Of a stretch of DNA of 12,589 bases, positions 6,593 through 12,589 are shown in pieces. The notes under the pieces were generated by a model. The model saw nothing but the letters and a program-made list of their open reading frames with translations. It ran no database searches and was not told the DNA's origin. The position numbers and the translations under genes are program-made. Origin of the DNA: JBOGED01 sp050743625. Lineage in GTDB: Bacteria > Actinomycetota > Nitriliruptoria > Euzebyales > Egibacteraceae. Every line of letters begins with the position of its first letter. Position 1 is the first letter of the stretch. Location: positions 1-12,589 of the forward strand of contig JBOGED010000142.1 in NCBI GenBank assembly GCA_050743625.1, written 5' to 3'.

Positions 6593-8152
6593 ATGAACAT
6601 CTCGGGCATTCCCGTTTCGATGGGTGACTGGGGCCGGATCATCGAGGAGCGCCTCGGCGACGACGAGCCCATCCTGAACCTTGCGAACGATGGGGACGGC
6701 ACGTACGACACCGTCTTCGTCGGAGGGGGCGCGGCTGGCCGGTTCGGCGCCGCCTACCTCAAGGCCCTTGGTGGGCGGCCTCTCGTGATCGACGCGTGGC
6801 CCTTCCTCGGTGGCTCTTGCCCGCACCAGGCTTGCGTGCCACACCACCTGTTCTCCGAGGTCGCCGCGATCCTGGACCGGGAGCGCTGGTTCGCGGGTGA
6901 GCTGTGGTTCCCGCCGTTCGACGAGTCTGCGGTCAGCATCCTCCAGGTGGTCGACGTGTTCCGCCGGGGCCGGGTCGCCGCCCACGCCTTCATGAACTGG
7001 CAGACAAAGACCCAGCTCGAGGTCGAGTACGTGCTCAACGCGAGCGCCCGCCCACTCGATCCCCACACCGTCGAGGCAGTGGGCCGGACGTTCCGCACCC
7101 GCAGCATCGTGCTCGCCAACGGGGCCCACCAGAACGCCCTCGACATCCCAGGTGGTGACCTGCCCGGGGTCTACGACTTCGCCACGCTGGTCGAGGACCT
7201 CGACTACGAGCCCCGCCGGTGCGTCGTCATCGGCGGCAGCAAGGTCGCCGTGGAGTACGGCAGCTTCTTCCAGGCGGCAGGCTGCCAGACCACCATCCTC
7301 ACCCGCTCGCCGCTCCTGCGGACGGCTAACCTCCACCACGTGGACGAGGATCTCCGGGGGTACGTGGTCGACGGGATGCGCAAGCGCGGGGTCGAGATCG
7401 TCGAGGGAGCGATCCCGGTCGAGATCAAGGGCACGGAGCGGGTGGAGCGGGTGCTCGCCTACGGGCCGGGTGGTGAGACCCTGGACCTGGAGTGCGACTT
7501 CGTCTTCAACGGCATCGGCGAGACCCCTAACTCAAAGCTGGCGACGCAGTGGCTGGGGGTCGAGGTGGGACCGCGGAGCGAGGTCCGGGTCGACAGCCGG
7601 ATGCGGACCAGCGTCGAAGACGTCTATGCCGTCGGCGACCTAATCGGGCCCCCGATGGAGATGTTCAAGGCTCGCAAGTGCGGGATGACGGCCGCTCGGA
7701 ACATCATGGGTGATCCGCACGAGTTCGACTTCTCGGAGTATCCCGACTTCCTGCACAGCACATACGAGGTGACATGGGTAGGGCTCACCGAGGCCGAGGC
7801 CAGACAGCGCCACGACAATGTCGTCGTGATCCAGATGCCTCCCAAGGGGATGGGCAACGACGAGGTTCCCCTCCCCTGCGCCGAGGGGACCATGCTCTAT
7901 GCCTTCATGAAACCTGAGCTGTCCGGCTTCCAGAAGTGCGTCATCGACAGCGACAGCCGGCACGTCCTCGGCTTCCACCACGTCGGGTACGGGGCCAAGG
8001 ACGCCTTCCAGTACCTCGACTACCTCCTGAGGCGACCAGAAGGGCTGACGATCGATGAGATGGGCCAGATGAACGAGCTGTTCCTGAACCCTGAGCACTT
8101 CATCCAGCTCTGCCGCCTCCGCGCGGGCCGTGACCAGCTGGTCGACCTGTAG
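6593..8152 (+). CDS. xecC: 2-ketopropyl-CoM oxidoreductase/carboxylase-like flavoenzyme (2-KPCC)
   Basis: This 519-residue protein belongs to the pyridine nucleotide-disulfide oxidoreductases: FAD motif VGGGAAGRFGA (43-53), redox pair Cys76/Cys81 in GGSCPHQACVPHHLF, NAD(P)H motif VVIGGSKVAVEYG (211-223), second FAD motif around VYAVGDLIGPP (344-354), then the dimerisation domain. Three features point to 2-KPCC rather than glutathione or mercuric reductase. The His-Glu pair is replaced by Phe497 and His502 in FLNPEHFIQL (Phe501/His506 in Xanthobacter). Arg50 and Arg361 fit the CoM-sulfonate-binding Arg56 and Arg365 at constant offsets. The CPHxACVPHHLF segment is also typical. The expected reaction is reductive cleavage of ketoalkyl-CoM with CO2 fixation, giving acetoacetate (or a homologue) and CoM, using NADPH. 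It leads the rightward operon, facing the regulator. Residue comparisons are from memory. Confidence 0.93.
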   Translation: MNISGIPVSMGDWGRIIEERLGDDEPILNLANDGDGTYDTVFVGGGAAGRFGAAYLKALGGRPLVIDAWPFLGGSCPHQACVPHHLFSEVAAILDRERWFAGELWFPPFDESAVSILQVVDVFRRGRVAAHAFMNWQTKTQLEVEYVLNASARPLDPHTVEAVGRTFRTRSIVLANGAHQNALDIPGGDLPGVYDFATLVEDLDYEPRRCVVIGGSKVAVEYGSFFQAAGCQTTILTRSPLLRTANLHHVDEDLRGYVVDGMRKRGVEIVEGAIPVEIKGTERVERVLAYGPGGETLDLECDFVFNGIGETPNSKLATQWLGVEVGPRSEVRVDSRMRTSVEDVYAVGDLIGPPMEMFKARKCGMTAARNIMGDPHEFDFSEYPDFLHSTYEVTWVGLTEAEARQRHDNVVVIQMPPKGMGNDEVPLPCAEGTMLYAFMKPELSGFQKCVIDSDSRHVLGFHHVGYGAKDAFQYLDYLLRRPEGLTIDEMGQMNELFLNPEHFIQLCRLRAGRDQLVDL

Positions 8153-8159
8153 GGAGGAG
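8153..8159 (+). promoter_or_regulatory. Strong ribosome binding site for the phosphosulfolactate synthase gene
   Basis: GGAGGAG starts directly after the carboxylase stop codon (8150-8152) and ends 7 nt before the ATG at 8167. This fixes the start and shows the two genes are on one transcript. Confidence 0.8.
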
Positions 8160-8166
8160 CGCCACC

Positions 8167-8997
8167 ATGCAGATCGGCCCAGGCTTTCTCACTCTGCCGG
8201 AACGCACGGCCAAACCGCGGATCACCGGCTTTACGCACGTGCTCGACAAGGGTCTCTCGCTCGTGGAGCTGCGGTCGCTGATCGAGACCGCCGGGTCGTC
8301 CATCGACTACATCAAGCTCGGCTGGGGAACGGCCTACGTGTCCAACGGTGTGAAGGCCAAGGTGGCGACGTGCCAGAGCGCTGGCATCAACCTCTGCCTT
8401 GGGGGGACGCTCTTCGAGATCGCCGTCCATCAGGACCGGCTCGGCGACTACGTACGCTGGCTCCACCGGCTCGGTATCAAGCACATCGAGGTCTCGAACG
8501 GCGCCCTCGACCTTCCGATCGCGCGGAAACGGGCGCTGATCCGGGGACTCTCGCAGGAGTTCAAGGTGATCTCAGAGGTTGGCTCCAAGGACTCGTCCCA
8601 GGCCGTCGTCGCCGGGGCGTGGGCGGAGGAGATGGTCGGCGACCTCGACGCGGGAGCGTCACTCCTGATCGCCGAGGGGCGGGAGAGCGGGACGGTCGGG
8701 CTGTACCAAGCCGACGGGCAGGTGCGGGAGGACCTGGTCGAGGCCATCACCGAGGCGGTCCCCGCGGGCAGGATCGTCTTTGAGGCCCCCCGCAAGGACC
8801 AGCAGTCCTGGTTCATCCGCCGGGTCGGGCCCAACGTGAACCTCGGGAACATCCCGCCCACCGAGGTCTTGCCCCTGGAGACCCTCCGGCTCGGTCTGCG
8901 GGCCGATACGTTGGACCTGCTCCCGGCCGTCGACGGAGCGCGCGCCACCTCCCAACACGCGGACGCGGCGCACCACTCGCTGCCGCTGATCCACTAG
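8167..8997 (+). CDS. comA: Phosphosulfolactate synthase (ComA/XcbB-like), first step of CoM biosynthesis
   Basis: This 276-residue protein has the hallmarks of the ComA family: KPRITGFTHVLDKGLS near residues 17-32, DYIKLGWGTAYVS (about 49-61), LCLGGTLFE (about 78-86), HIEVSNG (about 108-114), then SEVGSKDS and the IVFEAPRKDQQSWF segment towards the end of a TIM barrel. The family adds sulfite to phosphoenolpyruvate to form (R)-phosphosulfolactate. In bacteria outside a few special cases ComA marks CoM biosynthesis; the Xanthobacter homologue is XcbB1. The gene sits between the CoM-using carboxylase and transferase, so the cofactor and its users are made together. Its TAG stop shares a base with the GTG start of the next gene. 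The last 20 or so residues (ATSQHADAAHHSLPLIH) are rich in His/Ala and probably a loose tail. Confidence 0.95.
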   Translation: MQIGPGFLTLPERTAKPRITGFTHVLDKGLSLVELRSLIETAGSSIDYIKLGWGTAYVSNGVKAKVATCQSAGINLCLGGTLFEIAVHQDRLGDYVRWLHRLGIKHIEVSNGALDLPIARKRALIRGLSQEFKVISEVGSKDSSQAVVAGAWAEEMVGDLDAGASLLIAEGRESGTVGLYQADGQVREDLVEAITEAVPAGRIVFEAPRKDQQSWFIRRVGPNVNLGNIPPTEVLPLETLRLGLRADTLDLLPAVDGARATSQHADAAHHSLPLIH

Positions 8998-10085
8998 TGG
9001 AGCTGAACGGTAGGGACATCCTTCTGCCGACGACGATGGTCGGCTCTTGGCCCAGGCCTCTGTGGTTGCGCGGTGCGGTGCTGCGGGAGTCGGTCCACGA
9101 TCTCGACTACGTGGACGCGTACCAGCGGACGCTCTACGAGGACGCGGTGCGCCTGTGTGTCAAGGACCAGGATCTCGCCGGGCTGGACATCGTGACCGAC
9201 GGGAATCAGTACTTCCAGGGAGAGACGCCGTACGACAAGATCCAGATGCTGCTCGTCCCCTTGCGCCTACACGGCTTTCGCCCGTACGGGCCTCCCGGTC
9301 TCATGCCGGGGATGGAGCATTACTTCCGCCCGATCGTCTACGACAGGATCCGCTGGGTCAGGCCAATCTTCGCGCCCGTCTTGGAGGCCATGAGGCTGGC
9401 GACCGACAAGCCGTTCAAGATCAACATCAACTCCGGCCCGGCGTTCGTCGCGGCCTGGGCGGAGGACCAGTACTACGGTGACGCGGAGAAGCTTCGGGCG
9501 GACGTGGCGGACGCGTTCAACCTCGAGCTCCAATGGCTCGCCGACCGGGGAGCCCACGTCATCCAGCTCACCGAGCCGAGCTACCTGTGGTCCGGCGGGC
9601 GGGACGAGTGGACTCCTTCCCTGATGAACCGCGCCGCTCGGGGAGTAAAGGCCCACCTGACCTGGCACATGTGTTACGGCAACGCGCGTGAGTTCGACGG
9701 CCTGTACCCCGAGGTCAACGCCGCCTGTCTTGGCGGCCTGCTGAAGAGCGACCAGCCGGTGGACTGGACCGAGATCCACATGGAGACCGCCCGCCCTCGC
9801 ATGGCCGAGATGGACATCCTGGCCAGCTGGGGCGGTCGCGAAGGGAAGTACCTCGGCATCGGCGTCGTCGAGGTGATGAACCAGCACGTGGAGGCTCCCC
9901 AGGAGGTCGCGCAGCGCATCCGCGAGGCGCTGGGATACATCCCCGCCGAGCGCCTGATCGTGGGCACGGACTGCGGCCTCTACCAGCTCGCCCGCGACGT
10001 CGCGTTCCGCAAGCTGTGCAGCCTGGTCGAGGGCACCCGGATCGTCCGCACCGAGCTCGGGCGCCGCCCAGCCGGGACTGAATGA
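8997..10085 (+). CDS. xecA: MetE-like zinc enzyme, probable epoxyalkane:CoM transferase (XecA/EtnE-like)
   Basis: This 362-residue protein has the cobalamin-independent methionine synthase C-terminal (UROD/MetE-like) barrel. It opens with LLPTTMVGSWPRP, has the IVTDGNQYF segment (65-73), and carries the zinc-thiolate ligands His224-x-Cys226 (HMCYGN) and Cys326 (GTDCGL). Length matches epoxyalkane:CoM transferases (about 370) and not full MetE (about 750). The expected reaction is zinc-activated attack of the CoM thiol on an epoxide, giving a 2-hydroxyalkyl-CoM, which the XecD-like dehydrogenase then oxidises. The start is the GTG that overlaps the comA stop by one base; no Shine-Dalgarno is visible, so coupling by reinitiation is likely. 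A methyltransferase acting on another thiol is the alternative, but the CoM neighbours make EaCoMT the best call. Confidence 0.88.
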   Translation: MELNGRDILLPTTMVGSWPRPLWLRGAVLRESVHDLDYVDAYQRTLYEDAVRLCVKDQDLAGLDIVTDGNQYFQGETPYDKIQMLLVPLRLHGFRPYGPPGLMPGMEHYFRPIVYDRIRWVRPIFAPVLEAMRLATDKPFKININSGPAFVAAWAEDQYYGDAEKLRADVADAFNLELQWLADRGAHVIQLTEPSYLWSGGRDEWTPSLMNRAARGVKAHLTWHMCYGNAREFDGLYPEVNAACLGGLLKSDQPVDWTEIHMETARPRMAEMDILASWGGREGKYLGIGVVEVMNQHVEAPQEVAQRIREALGYIPAERLIVGTDCGLYQLARDVAFRKLCSLVEGTRIVRTELGRRPAGTE

Positions 10086-10122
10086 GCTGTCCTGCGGGGC
10101 GTTCGTCTGGATCCTCGTCGCC

Positions 10123-10812
10123 GTGGGCATTGGCGGGGTCGTCCAAGGCGCCCTGGGCTTTGGCTTCGCCCTCGTAGCCGCGCCGGTCACGGCGCTGGTC
10201 TACCCGGCGGCGCTTCCGGTCACGCTGCTCCTGTTGAGCGTCCCCATGAACGGGTTCGTGGGATGGCGCGAGCGTCGCTGGATCGACCCGCGGGGGTTGA
10301 GCGGGGTCCTGGCTGGTCGCGTCGTCGGGGCGATCGGAGGAGTGTGGATCCTTCTCTTGGTACCTCCACGCTTGCTGTCGGCGTTCTTCGGGATCTTGGT
10401 CCTGCTCGCGGTGATCTTGAGCATGGCGGGCCCCACCGTCGATGCGCATGGGGCATCTCCAGGCTGGAGCTTCGCGGCCGGAGTGGCCTCGGGCGTCATG
10501 GCCACCGGAGCCGTCGGCGGCCCGCCTCTCGCCCTGCTCTACCGCAACCGCCCAGGGCCCGAGCTGCGCTCGACGCTCGCGATGTCCTTCTTGCCCGGCG
10601 TGATGATCTCTCTCGTCGCGCTCGGCCTCGCTGGCCAGGTAATGGCATGGCACGTGATCCTGGCTCTCCGCCTATTGCCCGGCCTCGCGTTAGGGCTGCT
10701 GGCGAGCCGGCCTCTCGCCCGCCTGGCCGACCGCGCAGGCCTCCGCCGAGCGGTGCTGATCTTCGCCTTCGTCTCCAGCCTGGCAGCCATCGCGCAGGGC
10801 ATCACCGGTTAG
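10123..10812 (+). CDS. TauE/SafE-family membrane permease (sulfite/sulfonate export candidate)
   Basis: This very hydrophobic protein of 229 residues or more has the two-half TauE/SafE layout. The first half has VQGALGFGFALVAAPV near the start, and the second half repeats the pattern as GVMATGAVGGPPLALLYRNR. About seven or eight membrane spans are visible, with basic loops such as WRERRW and RPLARLADRAGLRR. The first ATG/GTG start in frame is the GTG at 10123, which cuts the first helix short. The frame is open upstream and CTG at 10087, with GGGA before it, would give the full N-terminal helix, so the true start is uncertain. It follows xecA directly in the same operon. Some relatives export sulfite or sulfoacetate, or take up organosulfonates; given sulfite-consuming CoM synthesis alongside, a C1/C2 sulfonate or sulfite is a reasonable but unproved substrate. 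Confidence 0.83.
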   Translation: MGIGGVVQGALGFGFALVAAPVTALVYPAALPVTLLLLSVPMNGFVGWRERRWIDPRGLSGVLAGRVVGAIGGVWILLLVPPRLLSAFFGILVLLAVILSMAGPTVDAHGASPGWSFAAGVASGVMATGAVGGPPLALLYRNRPGPELRSTLAMSFLPGVMISLVALGLAGQVMAWHVILALRLLPGLALGLLASRPLARLADRAGLRRAVLIFAFVSSLAAIAQGITG

Positions 10813-11003
10813 GCGTTGGCTCGACGAGTTGGCGATGTTTAGTTGGTCGTACTGCGGAGCTTCCGCTGGCCCCCATGCAGCACCAATCTTCGCAGCGGGA
10901 CCCATCGGCCTGTCGCTAGATTTGGCCGCCTCATGTGGGTCTGCGTGCCCGACGCCGAACAGGACGCTGTTCTGATTTGTATACACCGCTCACTGGAAGT
11001 CAC
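10813..11003. other. Convergent intergenic gap
   Basis: This is 191 nt between the permease stop and the TPR gene stop. The only structure I see is a short GCGGA-GCT-TCCGC stem (10854-10866) with no T-run, so no confident terminator. It marks the edge of the CoM cluster; base composition appears less GC-rich from here rightward. Confidence 0.5.
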
Positions 11004-12080
11004 TCACACCTGCGCCGGAGGACGGCGTCGCACTGGCCAACGCCGCAGTCCACGTACGATCTGATCCACCCGCCTGACCCAGTCGTCCTGCCCAATCTCC
11101 AGGTAGAGTTTCCTCGCCTCAGAAAAGAGGCGGCGGGCACGGGTGCGGTCGCTCCACCGTGTCATGAGCCGGCCCAAATTGTAGAGGTCGTGAGCAGCGC
11201 CTCGCTGCAAGCCGATACGGCGGTGGACCCTGAGGGCGTCTTGGAGTGCTTGCTCTGCCTCAGCGTGACGACCCAGATCGGTTAGCGCTATTCCGAGCTT
11301 GTTTAACGTGTCGCCCTCCAGACTTAGATCCGTAATCTCTCTGTAGATAGGAAGGGCCTGAAGGTAGCAATCTACGGCCCGGATCAGCGATCCCGTATGG
11401 TAAAGAGTCCAGCCAAGATTGGCGAGTCCTACACTCCCTCCACGCCGGTTTCCAAGGCGCCGAGCAAGTTCGATGCTACGTTCATGTGCCTCGATCGCGT
11501 CGTCGTACTGGCCAAGCTGGCGAGCAGCGATGCCGTACTCATTGAAGGCTGCTCGAGCCTGATCCCAGTTTTGGGCGCGCTCGGCCGCGGCGATAGCTTG
11601 CTGGATAATATCGCTCGCTTCCCGATACGATCCCCGCTCGATGTGGGTGGCGGCGAGCATGCTCAACCATGTTGACTCATTTTGAGTGCTGCCAATCGAC
11701 CGGCCAATGCTAATTGCCCGCGCGACGCTCGTCTGTGCCTCAGCATACGACCCGTTCAAGATGTGCGCTGCAGCGGCGTTGCCTCGCCACATCTCCTCCT
11801 GCTGAGGGTTTCCCATCTCCATAGCGAGCGCGATCGCCTCGTCATAGCAGCGCAGCCCGTCCCCGTATTCCCCGCGGCGGACATGCCAGTTACCGAGGCG
11901 CCCGCAGAGATGGCATTCGCTAAGTCGGTCACCGAGATGGCGAGCCTGCGCGAGAGCAGGGTCCAACCAAGACCTGCTCTCATCTGGATCTTGCACGAGT
12001 TCCAAGAGACGCCCGGCGCTTAGTGGGTATTCGACCATCAGGCGCCGTGCGTGAGAAACCTCCTCGGCCATTGCGCTCAC
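11004..12080 (-). CDS. TPR-repeat protein, possibly the C-terminal part of a split STAND regulator
   Basis: This reading frame gives 358 residues composed mainly of about seven tetratricopeptide repeats. Typical repeat cores are GNWHVRRGEYGDGLRCYDEA, GIAARQLGQYDDAIEAHERS, NLGWTLYHTGSLIRAVDCY and GIALTDLGRHAEAEQALQDA. The C-terminus is basic (LRRWPVRRRPPAQV). TPR arrays of this kind are protein-protein interaction or ligand-sensing scaffolds, common at the C-terminus of actinobacterial NB-ARC/STAND ATPases. The GTG at 12080 and ATG at 12071 are both weak starts without a Shine-Dalgarno. The frame stays open upstream for 23 more codons to the TGA that ends the neighbouring STAND fragment in the same frame. 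It may therefore be a separate gene or the tail of a broken one. No link to CoM metabolism is visible. Confidence 0.75.
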   Translation of the reverse strand: MSAMAEEVSHARRLMVEYPLSAGRLLELVQDPDESRSWLDPALAQARHLGDRLSECHLCGRLGNWHVRRGEYGDGLRCYDEAIALAMEMGNPQQEEMWRGNAAAAHILNGSYAEAQTSVARAISIGRSIGSTQNESTWLSMLAATHIERGSYREASDIIQQAIAAAERAQNWDQARAAFNEYGIAARQLGQYDDAIEAHERSIELARRLGNRRGGSVGLANLGWTLYHTGSLIRAVDCYLQALPIYREITDLSLEGDTLNKLGIALTDLGRHAEAEQALQDALRVHRRIGLQRGAAHDLYNLGRLMTRWSDRTRARRLFSEARKLYLEIGQDDWVRRVDQIVRGLRRWPVRRRPPAQV

Positions 12081-12149
12081 GGCGCGGACCGTGTGATTGA
12101 GTTGCGCGCGCTCCTGACGGAACGCTGTGAGTGCTTCGGAGGTTGTGGC

Positions 12150-12589
12150 TCATTCGTGGTCGAGCAGGGACTTGGCGTGGAGCACGAGTACAGCGTGCAA
12201 TTGGAAGCGGCTGGAGGCGATGATCGGCTCGAGCAAGCCGCGGTCCGCCAGTCGTCGCGCCGTCGGCCTCGCGTCGTTTACCAGCCAGACGCTTTGCATT
12301 GCCTCAAGACTAAAGGTCGCTGGCTTCGGGGCAAACACTCCCAGGTAGGCGAATCGCTCTTCGGTCTCGTCGTCGAGTCGATCGGTGGACCTGCGCAGCA
12401 GAGCCGAAACCGTAGGAATAGTCTGAGTTACCGGGTCGAACCGGTCTTCGGGGGCTGTCGCGCCGAGCAAGGCCCTGCCCTCTGTGATCATCGAGTAGTT
12501 GAGTGATTCCAGAACTCCTGACATAGTGCGATAATTCGTGCGGTCACTCATTGGGTTGCGCGGGTGTGTGGAGGATCCGCGCGGTATAC
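12150..12589 (-). CDS. NB-ARC/STAND-type protein, C-terminal (winged-helix) part, cut by window edge
   Basis: The frame is open from the right edge of the window to the TGA at 12152-12150, giving 145 residues of a larger protein. The segment VSALLRRSTDRL, then EERFAYLGVFAPKPATFSLEAM, a degenerate linker, and RRLADRGLLEP followed by SRFQLHAVLVLHAKSLL is characteristic of the winged-helix region after the NB-ARC ATPase in actinobacterial STAND/TPR regulators. The nucleotide-binding motifs would lie outside the window. An ATG at 12549-12551 exists but is probably internal, since the reading frame continues through it from the edge. The end falls just before a region that, in the same frame, leads into the TPR repeats at 12080, which raises the question of a nonsense mutation. 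It is unrelated to the epoxide/CoM genes. Confidence 0.7.
   Translation of the reverse strand, partial: IPRGSSTHPRNPMSDRTNYRTMSGVLESLNYSMITEGRALLGATAPEDRFDPVTQTIPTVSALLRRSTDRLDDETEERFAYLGVFAPKPATFSLEAMQSVWLVNDARPTARRLADRGLLEPIIASSRFQLHAVLVLHAKSLLDHE

Noticed and set aside
6485..7339. Minus-strand frame of 284 codons across the carboxylase 5' end and the intergenic region
   Set aside because: It is antisense to the FAD- and redox-site-coding region of xecC and begins and ends without plausible signals.
6593..8152. Mercuric reductase or dihydrolipoamide dehydrogenase
   Set aside because: The C-terminal catalytic His-Glu pair is absent and replaced by Phe and His in FLNPEH, and the cysteine motif is CPHQAC rather than CxNxGC.
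8997..10085. Methionine synthase (MetE)
   Set aside because: It is about half the length of MetE, lacks its N-terminal barrel, and sits among CoM genes rather than methionine genes.
10854..10866. Intrinsic terminator after the permease gene
   Set aside because: The stem is only 5 bp with a 3-nt loop and no T-run on either strand.

Overview
This is a high-GC window with actinobacterial style: tightly overlapping genes, GTG starts, a GAF-PucR regulator and a STAND/TPR protein. Species cannot be told from the sequence. The central 10.8 kb looks like a compact, nearly self-contained gene set for coenzyme M (CoM, 2-mercaptoethanesulfonate) biosynthesis and CoM-dependent epoxide carboxylation, the pathway known from Xanthobacter autotrophicus Py2 and alkene-oxidising actinobacteria. 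It is arranged as two divergent operons around a repeat-rich control region.

Leftward operon (minus strand, from 6231 to beyond position 1): a GAF plus PucR/CdaR-type regulator; a short-chain dehydrogenase with the two arginines expected of (R)-2-hydroxypropyl-CoM dehydrogenase (XecD); a 295-residue protein of unknown function with all seven cysteines in its C-terminal half; an aspartase/fumarase-superfamily lyase (XcbC-like); a PLP enzyme of the D-cysteine desulfhydrase/ACC deaminase fold (XcbD-like); and the first 117 codons of an argininosuccinate-lyase-like protein (XcbE-like), cut by the window edge. Successive genes overlap by 4 nt or lie within 8 nt.

Rightward operon (plus strand, 6593 to 10812): a 2-ketopropyl-CoM oxidoreductase/carboxylase (XecC-like, with Cys76/Cys81 and the diagnostic Phe497/His502); a phosphosulfolactate synthase (ComA/XcbB); a MetE-like zinc enzyme that is probably the epoxyalkane:CoM transferase (XecA/EtnE); and a TauE/SafE-family permease that may handle sulfite or a sulfonate.

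How they would work together: ComA joins sulfite to phosphoenolpyruvate, XcbC removes phosphate, and the XcbD/XcbE-like enzymes carry later CoM steps. XecA opens an epoxide with CoM, XecD oxidises the hydroxyalkyl-CoM to a ketoalkyl-CoM, and XecC cleaves and carboxylates it to a beta-keto acid, regenerating CoM. No alkene monooxygenase and no (S)-specific dehydrogenase lie in the window. The unknown protein inside the operon is the best candidate for a new function.

The 361-nt divergent region (6232-6592) holds a 77-nt direct repeat at 6220-6296 and 6468-6544. The repeats share an identical 33-nt block containing a leftward promoter-like TTGATC-N17-TAAAAC, with a 13-bp-arm inverted repeat between them. 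The right end (10813-12589) appears less GC-rich and unrelated: convergent minus-strand STAND-type and TPR reading frames, in the same frame but separated by one TGA.
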